Both the position numbers and the translations under genes were made by a program. Shown here one piece after another: positions 17,148 through 26,336 of a DNA stretch of 64,000 nucleotides (position 1 is the stretch's first letter; the number at the start of each line of letters is the position of its first letter). The notes beneath the pieces were generated by a model. The model had not been told where the DNA came from. It searched no databases and worked only from the letters and a program-made list of their open reading frames with translations. This stretch comes from Chitinophagaceae bacterium (lineage in GTDB: Bacteria > Bacteroidota > Bacteroidia > Chitinophagales > UBA10324), in contig JADJAG010000006.1 in NCBI GenBank assembly GCA_016704325.1, forward strand, positions 248,001 through 312,000, given 5' to 3'.

Positions 17148-18470
17148 ATGAAACAAATTTTACTCCTTGTATTCCTTTGCCTGCAAGCTTTGCCTGGTAA
17201 TGCGCAGACAGCCGGCTTCCTCTATGGATTCAGTATCTACTCTCAGAATGTACCCCCTTACAATTATAAAGGACTTGCAGAGTACAATACCTTTACCAAT
17301 GAACTGGCAACCTGGAGTCAGTTCAGCGAAGACTATTTTGCTTTTGGCGATCATGCCATCGACCCGGTGCATGGCAGGTACCTGCAGGTGATCGGTGATT
17401 CCCTGAACATGTACCTGAAGGATATTGATTTTACGACTGGGGAAGTATTGGGAGAGTTGTTTACCGTAGATTCTGTTGGTGGTGGTCAACCCGGTTCTGT
17501 AACGATAGGCGGCAACATCAATGGCACATTTTATAATTGTGCCGACGGACAGGTTTATTTTTTTCATTACAAGGCACCATATGAAGATTCCACGCACCTG
17601 GCCAAAGTAGATCCTGTATCTTATGAAGTTACCGAGCTGGCAGCTTTTCCCATTAGCCATTGGAGTTTTGATAATGTGGTTTCCAACAACCAGCAGAAAA
17701 TTTACCTGGGCTATTACAATTACTTTGCTTCCAGCAGTGAAGTAATTACCTATGATATCAGTTCGAATACTACTTCATCAGTAACCCTATCTCAACCGGG
17801 ATTTAATATTCAGCAATTGTCTCTTACTTACAATGTGAATGATGGAAATCTTTATGGGGTGGATTATGACCTGGATTCATTTGTGAATAATAATTTCCTC
17901 GCTGATTTGAGGATTGTGAAGGTGGATCCGGAAACTGGGGCGTTCAACTATCTCACTCCTGATTTTTTGGGTAACCTGATCGGAGGTAATATGGTTTTAT
18001 ATCCACCAACCGGTAAACTCTATTTTATACTGCAGCAAAGTAATCCCGGTTATGCGGAGATGGGAGTCTATGATATTGTTGCCAATACAACCACTATCTA
18101 TCCCATGGATAACCTGAATACTTCCGGTTTCAGCGCGACCACACTGGGAATAGATTTGTATGCTATCAGCAAAGATTGCACTATTCCTACCGGGGGTACT
18201 GAGCTGTTTATGGAGGAAGCGTGCGAGACTTTGCTAATGCCTACGCTGACTTCGGGTATGCTGAGCTTAAGTTCATCATGTGCATTTAATCATTATGAGC
18301 ACTTTTATATTGATGTGATTGATTTACTTGGCAGGACATTGGTAAGTGAACGCATGGACGGAAACAATATCAATGTAGCCGGAGTGCTTCAGGCGAATGC
18401 GCCCTATTTATATCGTTTTCGGGAGGGCGAACAGGTTATCAAAAGTGGTAAGGTTATTTTTATTGACTGA
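17148..18470 (+). CDS. Secreted protein of unknown function with degenerate sorting domain
   Basis: 440 residues. A signal peptide ends near residue 19 (PGNAQ). The body (20-345) alternates beta strands with repeated phrases such as KVDPVSYEVTELAAF, QKIYLGYYNY, NLYGVDYDLD and KVDPETGAFNYLTPDFLG, suggesting a beta-propeller-like fold of the kind seen in Bacteroidota proteins with repeated KVDP and GxLYG elements. The last 80 residues (YEHFYIDVIDLLGRTLVSER, then PYLYRFREGEQVIKSGKVIF) look like a weak type A T9SS sorting domain, but the usual FPNP motif at its start is missing. No catalytic motif. Function not recognised; surface or extracellular location inferred. Confidence 0.82.
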   Translation: MKQILLLVFLCLQALPGNAQTAGFLYGFSIYSQNVPPYNYKGLAEYNTFTNELATWSQFSEDYFAFGDHAIDPVHGRYLQVIGDSLNMYLKDIDFTTGEVLGELFTVDSVGGGQPGSVTIGGNINGTFYNCADGQVYFFHYKAPYEDSTHLAKVDPVSYEVTELAAFPISHWSFDNVVSNNQQKIYLGYYNYFASSSEVITYDISSNTTSSVTLSQPGFNIQQLSLTYNVNDGNLYGVDYDLDSFVNNNFLADLRIVKVDPETGAFNYLTPDFLGNLIGGNMVLYPPTGKLYFILQQSNPGYAEMGVYDIVANTTTIYPMDNLNTSGFSATTLGIDLYAISKDCTIPTGGTELFMEEACETLLMPTLTSGMLSLSSSCAFNHYEHFYIDVIDLLGRTLVSERMDGNNINVAGVLQANAPYLYRFREGEQVIKSGKVIFID

Positions 18471-18489
18471 AGGATCAGCATAATGGGGT

Positions 18490-18623
18490 GTACGAAAAAT
18501 TGGATATTGATTATTGGATATTTCAATTGTGAATATTCAACACTCAATATTCAAAATTCAATTTACACTCCATGGCTTGCGTAAAGTCGACCAATGCCAT
18601 GCAAGCTAAAAGATTTGTCGTAC
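18490..18623. mobile_element. Short GTACGA-terminus element made of heptamers
   Basis: 134 bp, from gtacgaaaaattggatattg to agatttgtcgtac. Positions 18500-18570 read as 7-bp units (ttggata, ttgatta, ttggata, tttcaat, tgtgaat, attcaac, actcaat, attcaaa, attcaat), the left half mirrored by the right. A short inverted repeat (catggcttgc facing gccatgcaag) lies near the right end. It occupies the convergent gap before the GH57 gene. Confidence 0.65.
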
Positions 18624-18736
18624 ATCAGCACAATGCACAAAATCTGCGCGCAATTTTATTATTGCAATAATGAAAGTGTATTGAGCAAAAGGATCAACGC
18701 TAACTTTTTTCACGCAGATTCAGCAGATAGCGCAAT

Positions 18737-20206
18737 TCACGTGGAAGGCAGATCTGCCATTGCTTGTATTGTTTTTTCCAGGTCACTCACCGCATTCATA
18801 TAATAAGTTGCAGCGTCATACGGTGAAGCAAATGGGGAAAAGTACTTATGTACATCGCCGTCAGCCCAGAATTTTGTACTCATGTAATAGAAGTGATCTG
18901 AAGTCTGCAATTTCCCCCACACTTTTACCAAATCTTCATTGCCTGTTGCTTTTACTGCTTTTTCCAGTGAATAAATTTTTGCCAGTGCTTCTTCCTGCAT
19001 TTCATTTTCTTTCCATGCAGAGAGGTCGCGTTCTTCATCTGCCCAACTGGTAAAATCAGGAACATCATACACATCACGGGAAGGATAGGCAGCGATCACT
19101 TCCGATGGCGAACGAAAATAGAAATCAGGATGATCCAGTATCATCTCAGGCAGGTTGTCAAGGAAATCAAAAATACCGGTCTCTTTCCACTGATGTTCTC
19201 CGAATGTTTCATAATCCATAAACAAGTTGATCGTTTCCGCATTGCCGGCATGTTTATGCAACCATTCAGAAAACTTATCAGCAGTTAAGGGCCAGTCTTC
19301 CCATTCATGATTGCTAAACCGGAAAGCGATGTCATCACTCAATCGGTAGTTCTTTAATAGCAGCGAAAAATTAGTGATTCCGGGAGAAGAATAGATATGG
19401 TTGGGAAGGCGTGTTTGAAGATAACGGTCGGTACCTTCACAGAGCATGCCCTTATAACCTAATGAGGCCACATGGGCAGCCAGTTCGTTGTTAAAAATTA
19501 ATTCAGTATTTCTGAAAATGGCCGGTTCAAGCCCGAACAATGCTTTGATTTTTTCACGGTGCATCAAAACCTGCCGGTCAAATTCTTCAACGGAATAATT
19601 AAAACTGAGCGAATGGTAATAAGTCTCGCTGAGCATTTCCACATTGCCTGTGGCAGCCAATGCCTGAAAGGAACGGATTACATCAGGCCGGTACAATTCA
19701 AATTGTTCCAATGCCACACCTGAAATGGAGAACGCCACTTTAAAGCGGCCTTTATGCCGCATCAGCAATTCAAGAATTTTGGCATTGGTAGGCAAATAGC
19801 ATTTATCAGCCACTTTATTCAGTATTTCAATATTCTGATCATAGTTTTCATAATAATGATCGATACCAATCTGATCAAAATGATAGGTGCGCAAGCGAAA
19901 TGGTTGGTGTACCTGGAAATAGAAACATACAGCTGTTCCGGGCTGATCTACTTTATCAGGTTCCTTTTTACCTGAAGCAGGTAGGGCAGGAGATTCTTCT
20001 TTATGCCCAACCGGCAAATTATCCGGATGTGGTTTTACTTCAGCGTTAACCTGGGGAACAGTTAATGTAATATCATCAATAAAGAGATCCTCCATGGCAG
20101 CCAGTGGTACCGTGAATCCGGTAACCGCATCAAAAACTCTTTCAACAACATCCGCTTCTTTCATTTTCTTTCCCTTCTTCTTTTTCTTTTTATCCTTCTT
20201 TGACAT
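18737..20206 (-). CDS. Glycoside hydrolase family 57 (alpha-glucan acting)
   Basis: 489 residues. From residue 90 the sequence is a GH57 barrel: VCFYFQVHQPFR (motif 1, 93-104), SISGVALEQFE (160-170), FRNTELIFNN with the likely nucleophile E235, and FMDYETFGEHQW with the likely acid/base D331. GH57 enzymes act on alpha-1,4 or alpha-1,6 glucans (amylase, 4-alpha-glucanotransferase or branching activity); which one is not decided here. The first 90 residues are an unusual Lys-rich, low-complexity extension (MSKKDKKKKKKGKK) without a signal peptide, so the enzyme is cytosolic. It lies 64 bp after a GT4/GT5-type glycosyltransferase, a pairing seen in Bacteroidota glycogen loci. Confidence 0.92.
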   Translation of the reverse strand: MSKKDKKKKKKGKKMKEADVVERVFDAVTGFTVPLAAMEDLFIDDITLTVPQVNAEVKPHPDNLPVGHKEESPALPASGKKEPDKVDQPGTAVCFYFQVHQPFRLRTYHFDQIGIDHYYENYDQNIEILNKVADKCYLPTNAKILELLMRHKGRFKVAFSISGVALEQFELYRPDVIRSFQALAATGNVEMLSETYYHSLSFNYSVEEFDRQVLMHREKIKALFGLEPAIFRNTELIFNNELAAHVASLGYKGMLCEGTDRYLQTRLPNHIYSSPGITNFSLLLKNYRLSDDIAFRFSNHEWEDWPLTADKFSEWLHKHAGNAETINLFMDYETFGEHQWKETGIFDFLDNLPEMILDHPDFYFRSPSEVIAAYPSRDVYDVPDFTSWADEERDLSAWKENEMQEEALAKIYSLEKAVKATGNEDLVKVWGKLQTSDHFYYMSTKFWADGDVHKYFSPFASPYDAATYYMNAVSDLEKTIQAMADLPST

Positions 20207-20256
20207 GTCCTCTGTAATTTAAATGCACACGTTACTTACTCGCAACAAAACGCTCA

Positions 20257-20284
20257 CTACTCACTACTCACTACTCACTATTCC
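20257..20284. repeat. Heptanucleotide array overlapping a stop codon
   Basis: ctactca repeated three times, then ctattcc. The units at 20271-20284 encode the last residues and the TAG stop of the glycosyltransferase on the minus strand. Confidence 0.75.
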
Positions 20285-21551
20285 CCTCCACTAGGTGCTT
20301 ATATGATTTCAAAACCTCACGAGCCGAATGATCCCAACTGATATTCTTCAGATCATTGGAGGTCAGTCTCACCATGGTATCGCGGATACCCTTGTAATTG
20401 CATACTGCATAAAGTTGGTTTGCGAATTTGTCGGTATCCCAGCAGTCAGCTTTCAATACATTGAATAGCACTTCACTAACTCCGGATTGCTTTGATAGCA
20501 CGCACGGGATTTTAAACTGTGCTGCTTCCAATGCAGAAAGTCCGAAGGGTTCAGAAACCGAAGGCATAAAGTATGCATCCGCAGAGGCAAGTAATTCGGT
20601 CACCTTCTCCCGTTTAACGTAACCGGTAAATATGGTCTGATGATCGAGTCCATTGGCATGCACCTGTTCTTTCAGCCAATCCGTTTTGTCGCCGGTACCG
20701 GCAATAATGAATTTTGCTTCCGGCATTTTGCTGCAAAGTTTAATCATGGTCTCCAGCAAAAATTCAGGTCCTTTTTGTCGCGTAATTCTTCCAAGAAAAA
20801 GTATCCATTTCTCCTGATCATTCCGTGATACTTTATAGCTGACTGTTTCATCTATTGCATTATAGATCGGGTAAATTTTTTCAGCAGCTATACCATAAAG
20901 ATTGATAATGGAATTCTTCGTGTAGGCACTTACGGGCAATATACGGTCGGCATGCAGCATACCCTGATGTTCGATATGGTAAACCGGATTTCGTGCTTCG
21001 GGATGAGCACGGTCAGTTTCGAGTGAATGAACGTGAAGTACGAGAGGTTTACCTGTTTTCTTTTTCAGCCTTACCGCAGCAGGAAAGGTAATCCAGTCGT
21101 GGGCATGGATTACATCAAATTCAATTTTGTCACTAAGCTGTTCCATTACTTCAGCAAAGGCCTGCACTTTGCGCATGATATTGGTACCATAGGAATCGGC
21201 TTCATTAAACAATGCAATCACTTCATTGCCGGTAATATCAGGATAATTGTAGCTGATGCGCAATTCGGCAGGTTCAGGATTTAATTCATCAATAAATTCT
21301 GCAGCCAGGAATTTACGGAAGTCATCAACCATCATTTCACCTGTTGCAGGGTCAAAATCAAAATGATTCAGGCCAATCAGGTTTACCCGTTTCATCTTAA
21401 AATTCAGATCAGATTTTGGTAAAACAATTTTCAATTCCACAAAATTGGCAAGTGACTTAGCCAAGCCATAGCATGCGGGCCCTAATCCTCCGGTTAGAAT
21501 CGGAGGGAATTCCCATCCCAGCATCAGAACCCTGATCTTTTTATAGTCCAT
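20271..21551 (-). CDS. Glycosyltransferase (GT4/GT5, glycogen-synthase-like)
   Basis: 426 residues, a GT-B fold. The N-terminal domain begins LMLGWEFPPILTGGLGPACY, where the glycine-rich loop is typical of starch/glycogen synthases. HAHDWITFP (about 140-148) is the conserved acceptor-side element. The C-terminal domain has GRITRQKGPEFLL (about 245-257), whose Arg and Lys contact the nucleotide diphosphate, and SEPFGLSALEAA with the E-x7-E motif. The likely role is transfer of glucose from a nucleotide sugar to an alpha-glucan, together with the downstream GH57 enzyme. A plain GT4 role in glycan assembly cannot be excluded. Upstream of it, 70 bp away, is a LapA-like gene, probably in the same transcript. 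The C-terminus GNSE and stop lie in a heptamer array. Confidence 0.92.
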   Translation of the reverse strand: MDYKKIRVLMLGWEFPPILTGGLGPACYGLAKSLANFVELKIVLPKSDLNFKMKRVNLIGLNHFDFDPATGEMMVDDFRKFLAAEFIDELNPEPAELRISYNYPDITGNEVIALFNEADSYGTNIMRKVQAFAEVMEQLSDKIEFDVIHAHDWITFPAAVRLKKKTGKPLVLHVHSLETDRAHPEARNPVYHIEHQGMLHADRILPVSAYTKNSIINLYGIAAEKIYPIYNAIDETVSYKVSRNDQEKWILFLGRITRQKGPEFLLETMIKLCSKMPEAKFIIAGTGDKTDWLKEQVHANGLDHQTIFTGYVKREKVTELLASADAYFMPSVSEPFGLSALEAAQFKIPCVLSKQSGVSEVLFNVLKADCWDTDKFANQLYAVCNYKGIRDTMVRLTSNDLKNISWDHSAREVLKSYKHLVEGNSE

Positions 21552-21621
21552 ACTTTATTGTCCCGTGCAGAAGTGTAAGTATAAAAGATTGCTACACTGC
21601 GCTTCGCTTTTATTCCTGGCT

Positions 21622-21894
21622 TTATTTACCTGCCGCAGGTGTATTCATAGTTTTTTGCATCTCATCCAGCTTTTTCTGAATCGTCTTAAGCTGTGTATTT
21701 TTCTTCCATACTTTTCCGGCTTCCAGGATCCAACCTGCAAAAAAACCTACTATGAAGATGATAATGGTTACAAAAGCGAGCGACCCTTCAAATTTCCAGA
21801 AGAGGAAACGCAAGGAAACAATTAAGGTATTTTGAATGGCAAAGATCAATGCTATCACAAGCAGCACAATGGTGATCAGGTAAATCCGGTTCAT
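21622..21894 (-). CDS. LapA domain (DUF1049) small membrane protein
   Basis: 90 residues. Two membrane helices are seen, about 5-22 (LITIVLLVIALIFAIQNT) and 40-58 (FVTIIIFIVGFFAGWIL), separated by the conserved QNT-x-V-x-L-x-FLFWKFEGSLA segment of the LapA/DUF1049 family. A cytosolic coiled-coil tail follows (TQLKTIQKKLDEMQKTM, about 68-84). LapA proteins take part in lipopolysaccharide assembly control in Proteobacteria; in Bacteroidota the role is not established. Inner membrane. First gene of a likely three-gene transcript with the glycosyltransferase and GH57 genes. Confidence 0.85.
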   Translation of the reverse strand: MNRIYLITIVLLVIALIFAIQNTLIVSLRFLFWKFEGSLAFVTIIIFIVGFFAGWILEAGKVWKKNTQLKTIQKKLDEMQKTMNTPAAGK

Positions 21895-22012
21895 GAATTT
21901 TTTTTTTGAAGGAGCGAAAGTTAGGAAGAAATTGGAGAAGGGAGACTCTAAAGAAACATGCGGAATTGGGTTTTCGCAGAGTTTGTTTGTTATCAGACTT
22001 TAAGTTCTGGGC

Positions 22013-22322
22013 AGGCCCTTTGGCTTCGCGCAGGGTAAGCCCTTCGACTTCGCTCAGGGCAAGGAAAATCCGGTCGCTGAGCGGAGCCGAAGCGCCGGAT
22101 TTTTAGGAACACAGTAGTAAATTTTTGCGCCCTTCGGCTCCGCTCAGGGAGCAAAAATTTATGCCCTTCGACTCCGCTCAGGGAGCAAAAATTTATGCCC
22201 TTCGACTTCGCTCAGGGTAAACCCTTCGGCTACGCTCAGGGAGCAAAAAATCCGGTCGCTGAGCAAAGCCGAAGCGCGGATTTTCAGGAAAAGGATGTAA
22301 ATTTTTACACCCTTAGCTGAGG
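22013..22322. repeat. CCCTTCGAC-type palindromic repeat cluster, second copy
   Basis: At least five copies of cccttcgactccgctcaggg and close variants in both orientations, and two hairpins in which aaaatccg pairs with cggatttt around gtcgctgagc-type loops (22068-22103 and 22246-22283). The same parts occur at 12173-12352. It lies in the 528-bp divergent gap between the LapA-like and response-regulator genes. No promoter was recognised there. Confidence 0.75.
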
Positions 22323-22425
22323 AGGCTTCTGTTAGACTCACCAAATCGATGTAGTAGATATTCTACGATCAGTCTGCGCACAAGTTTTTAATTTGCAGAA
22401 AATTTAAGCATTCATAATTTCATTG

Positions 22426-23070
22426 ATGACTGAACGTCAGATACTTATTGCGGATGATCATGCCATTATCAGGCTGGGGCTAAAGTTTATTCTCGATTCG
22501 CATTTCAATGTTCTTAACGCTGATGAAGTGGATGATTGTAAAAGCCTTTTTGAATTCCTCGCGCTTAAGTATTATTCTCACCTTATCCTTGACCTTCAAA
22601 TGCAGGATGGCAATTCCATGAATATCTTCTCGCAATTGCACAGTCAATACCCTGACCTTAAAATTTTGATTTATTCTATGAGCCCGGAGGAAATGTTTGC
22701 CAAGCGATTATTACGCATGGGAGCTACCGGATTCCTGAGCAAGCAAAGCAGCGAAGGCGAAGTGCTTAAGGCCTTGGACCTTTTCCTGTTGGGCCGGAAT
22801 TATGCGAGCGATAAATTACTGGAAGAATTACGCAAAGGCCAGTCTTCACCCGGACAGGAGCAAAACCCATTCGATGAATTATCTGAACGCGAGATGTTGG
22901 TAGTTAATAATCTGCTCCTCGGGAAAGGCGTGAAAGAAATTGCAGGCCAACTAAATTTAAAATCTACAACAGTGGCAACCTACAAGGCCCGAATATTTGA
23001 TAAAGTGGGTGTAAATAACCTGGTGGAGCTCAGAAATGTAGCACACCTGTACCACTTTAATTCCTGGTAA
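22426..23070 (+). CDS. NarL/FixJ-type response regulator
   Basis: 214 residues from the ATG at 22426; a TTG one codon earlier is less likely. The receiver domain (3-122) has D10-D11 (IADDHAIIRLGL), the phosphate-acceptor D56 in LILDLQMQDG, a Ser in IYSMSP and K106 in GFLSKQSS. A LuxR-type helix-turn-helix covers about 145-207 (LSEREMLVVNNLLLGKGVKEIA, then KSTTVATYKARIFDKVGV). It is expected to bind DNA when phosphorylated, probably by the kinase encoded 45 bp downstream. It is similar throughout to the regulator at 26337-26975, so the two are paralogues flanking one kinase. Confidence 0.93.
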   Translation: MTERQILIADDHAIIRLGLKFILDSHFNVLNADEVDDCKSLFEFLALKYYSHLILDLQMQDGNSMNIFSQLHSQYPDLKILIYSMSPEEMFAKRLLRMGATGFLSKQSSEGEVLKALDLFLLGRNYASDKLLEELRKGQSSPGQEQNPFDELSEREMLVVNNLLLGKGVKEIAGQLNLKSTTVATYKARIFDKVGVNNLVELRNVAHLYHFNSW

Positions 23071-23115
23071 ACATTAGGAATTGATGAAAATGCTATCTTC
23101 CTGCACCTATCAGCT

Positions 23116-26100
23116 ATGTTAAAAGCAAGTGCAATCCTTTTTATTTTATGTGTAGATAGTATGTGGTTACATGCACAGCTATCTTTCAATATTGAGAATT
23201 ATACAACTAGAAGCGGCTTACCTCAAAATAGCGTGCTATCGATGGAATTCGATACCAACGGTTATCTGTGGTTTTCTACGGAAGGAGGAGCTGTCAGGTT
23301 CGATGGCAGAGATATCAGGGTTTTTAATGTCCGTAGTAATCCTGAACTCATTGCTGACAGGGGGCTTGAAATTGTAAAAACAATAAACGGCGAAATAGTT
23401 TTACAAAGTTATACGGCAGGCCCGTATGGTTTTTTCAATGGCAAGTTGAAACCACTTGGCAAAGCGTATAAAAAGGGAGAGAACGTCTACCGCTTAAGAG
23501 GGGGTATCCCTTCTGTGGACCTGCATGAAAGTATGGTGCGTGAAAAAACTATCGAAAAATTATTTGCGCATAATATTCACCATTATGTCAACCTCTTTCC
23601 ATTAAGCGATACCACTTTTATTATTACGGATATTGATACGGTCCATCTGTTTAATGGCACTACCCTTATTAAATCATATTATACCGGAAATTATAAGCCG
23701 GCCGGCTACCTGATGGTAAACAAGCAATTGCTTTTTATTGACAGCCTGCTAAATCTTTACAAATTGCATCCGGATAACGGAAGGGTGACACACTGTAAAA
23801 TTACCGGTAAGCTTTGGAACATCCCTTTGAATGCTTCCTCGTACTATGAAAATTTATTTCAAAACCTGCTTCCGTTTAATGATGCGTATTTAATTGCAAA
23901 GGAAGAACTCTACAGGATTTCTGCTACATCAGACAGTACAATTTATAGATCAGAACTCATTACCACGATGCTTCCCGAAGGTTGTATCATCAATTGCCTG
24001 GCTTTTGATTCTTCCGGCCGCACTTTTGCCGTCGGCACTGATTCAAAGGGACTGTTTCTCTTCCGGCAACAATCTTTAAAGACCGTGCAGTTTAAATCAT
24101 TGAATACGCATAGTAACAATGTATATTATCAGCAAGCTGCGATTGACAGCACCAGGATTCTAACCAATTATGATCGCTTGTTTGATACCGGTACAGATAG
24201 CATACTATTGCCTGATATCGGACCAATAGATGGCTATGCACTTATGAAAGATAGGGCCGGCAACATTTGGTACAGCTCCAGGGGTAATATTGTACGATAT
24301 CGGCCAGCCGATAAAAAGCGCTCCCACATTCAACATGCATTTTCAGGGTCAATTACCACTTTGTATGAAGAGAATAATCGCATTTGGATTGGATCTCAAA
24401 GTGGATTGGGTTACATAGACAATGATTCCATAGTCTATGTTCCGAATGATAACCTTAACCCTACTTATAGTTTCCATGAAATAACGGGAAAAGGAATTAT
24501 GACAGGCCATAACAACGGCGCCTACTTTTTAGATCCTGTAACTTTGAATCGAAAAAATTTAGATGCGCTGAACGGCATATGTGTCAGGACCATAGAGGAT
24601 ATTAATGGCCTGCTGTTTATCGGAACCTATGGTAATGGATTTTATCTCTGGAGAAATGACACGTTAATTAAAGCCCCATTAGACAGGAACAATAATATGC
24701 TTAATGTACATTCCTTTTTTGAAGATGAGCAGGAACATGTTTGGATGACTACAAACCATGGACTTTTTATTACAACGCTGTCCGGCTTACAGGCATATTT
24801 CCTGGATACAACAAAAAGCATATACTATTACCGGTATGGGTTGAAAGACGGAATTGTAAACGATGAATTCAATGGCGGCTGTTCTCCAACTTACGTCAGG
24901 CTGGATAATGGTTTAGTCTCCTTACCAACCATGGATGGACTGGTTTGGTTTAAACCGCCGGAGGTTGCAGTGCAGTTTCCTGACAAAGCAATTTTTATTG
25001 ATGCTATCCGTGTTGATAATATTGATTACCTGGAAAGTGAGCCATTAACATTGCCATGTGATTACCGGCAATTAGAGATTACCTTTTCCACCCCATACTG
25101 GGGCATGGATGAAAATATATGTATGGAATACATGCTTGAAGGAGACCGTGATCATTGGATTCCTTTGAGCAATAAAGATCGCAGGATATTGATTTCGCAT
25201 ATGCCATTTGGTGATTATTCATTAGTGATCAGAAAACGTTCAGGATTTGGTGCCGATGATTGGGTACAGATCACTTTGCCATTCCGGGTCACCCCACACT
25301 TCTATCAAACCTGGTGGTTTATCTCACTGGTAATGCTCGTATTAACTGGATTGTTTTGGTTGGGTATTCGCATTTATTCACGAAATATGATCAGGCGAAA
25401 TCAAAGGCTGGAACAAGTAATAGACCAGCGTACCGTAGAGTTAAAGAATGTAAATGAGGACCTGGCCGCATCAGAAAAAATATTACAGGAATCAGTTAAG
25501 GCAAAGGATAAGCTCATTTCAATTTTATCTCATGATATCATTACACCGCTACGTTTCATAGGTCTATCCGCTAAACTTGCTCAAAAGCAAAATCATGATA
25601 ATGCCGATGTTTTAGCACATACTTTAGGCGATATTCAAAATGCCACCGCAAAGTTATATGACAATGCATCAAATATGCTCAACTGGATCAACCTTCAGAA
25701 TCATCGCATAGCCGCAAGTCCTTCCAATGTGGCCGTTTTCTCATTAGTTGATGAACTGTTTGACAACCTGAGGGAACTGGCTGTGCGTAAGGAAAACGAA
25801 TTAATTAATGATGTTTCGGAAGACCATATTCTGTGCACCGATCCTCAGCTACTGGTGATTGTGCTCTCGAATATTATTTCAAACGCAATAAAGCATACAC
25901 GGAAGGGCTTCATAAAGATTTCAGCAAGGGAGGCCCCGTCATTTTATGAAATCATGATAGCGGATAACGGTAGCGGAATTGCGGATGATATACTGAATCG
26001 GATCAATAGCCCTGCCGGGGATCAGTTACTGAAAACCACTGCTCCTGAAAATGACTTTGGAGGCAGCGGGCTTGGTTATTTACTCGTCCGGGATTTATTA

Positions 26101-26202
26101 TATATTTTGAACGGAAACCATGAAGTGCGGAGCGAATGGGGAAAAGGTACCACTGTAATCTTAAGGCTCAAGCCGCTGATGATGATTAGTTTAAAGGAAT
26201 AA
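23116..26202 (+). CDS. Reg_prop/Y_Y_Y sensor histidine kinase
   Basis: 1028 residues. A signal peptide ends near residue 17 (WLHAQ). Residues 18-630 form a two-component-regulator propeller region with repeated PQNSVLSMEFDTNGYLWFST-like blades. A Y_Y_Y domain covers about 650-725. A membrane helix is at about 733-755 (WWFISLVMLVLTGLFWLGI). A coiled coil follows (NVNEDLAASEKILQESV). The dimerisation/H box has H806 in SILSHDIITPLRF, and the ATPase domain has N box SNIISNAIKHT, G1 ADNGSGIADD and G2 GGSGLGYLL. No receiver or AraC domain, so unlike SusR-type hybrids it must signal through a separate regulator. Two candidates flank it. The ligand is periplasmic and unknown. Confidence 0.93.
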   Translation: MLKASAILFILCVDSMWLHAQLSFNIENYTTRSGLPQNSVLSMEFDTNGYLWFSTEGGAVRFDGRDIRVFNVRSNPELIADRGLEIVKTINGEIVLQSYTAGPYGFFNGKLKPLGKAYKKGENVYRLRGGIPSVDLHESMVREKTIEKLFAHNIHHYVNLFPLSDTTFIITDIDTVHLFNGTTLIKSYYTGNYKPAGYLMVNKQLLFIDSLLNLYKLHPDNGRVTHCKITGKLWNIPLNASSYYENLFQNLLPFNDAYLIAKEELYRISATSDSTIYRSELITTMLPEGCIINCLAFDSSGRTFAVGTDSKGLFLFRQQSLKTVQFKSLNTHSNNVYYQQAAIDSTRILTNYDRLFDTGTDSILLPDIGPIDGYALMKDRAGNIWYSSRGNIVRYRPADKKRSHIQHAFSGSITTLYEENNRIWIGSQSGLGYIDNDSIVYVPNDNLNPTYSFHEITGKGIMTGHNNGAYFLDPVTLNRKNLDALNGICVRTIEDINGLLFIGTYGNGFYLWRNDTLIKAPLDRNNNMLNVHSFFEDEQEHVWMTTNHGLFITTLSGLQAYFLDTTKSIYYYRYGLKDGIVNDEFNGGCSPTYVRLDNGLVSLPTMDGLVWFKPPEVAVQFPDKAIFIDAIRVDNIDYLESEPLTLPCDYRQLEITFSTPYWGMDENICMEYMLEGDRDHWIPLSNKDRRILISHMPFGDYSLVIRKRSGFGADDWVQITLPFRVTPHFYQTWWFISLVMLVLTGLFWLGIRIYSRNMIRRNQRLEQVIDQRTVELKNVNEDLAASEKILQESVKAKDKLISILSHDIITPLRFIGLSAKLAQKQNHDNADVLAHTLGDIQNATAKLYDNASNMLNWINLQNHRIAASPSNVAVFSLVDELFDNLRELAVRKENELINDVSEDHILCTDPQLLVIVLSNIISNAIKHTRKGFIKISAREAPSFYEIMIADNGSGIADDILNRINSPAGDQLLKTTAPENDFGGSGLGYLLVRDLLYILNGNHEVRSEWGKGTTVILRLKPLMMISLKE

Positions 26203-26336
26203 CAGTAAAACAACAATGGAGTATACTTTGGGAGGTGCTATTGTTAATGTTTAGTTTACAATGCTTGCTGCAATTTCTGGTATTGAATGGCTACCTTTCG
26301 TCGGTTTTATAAATAGGCGATAAGCCAAATTGGTTT

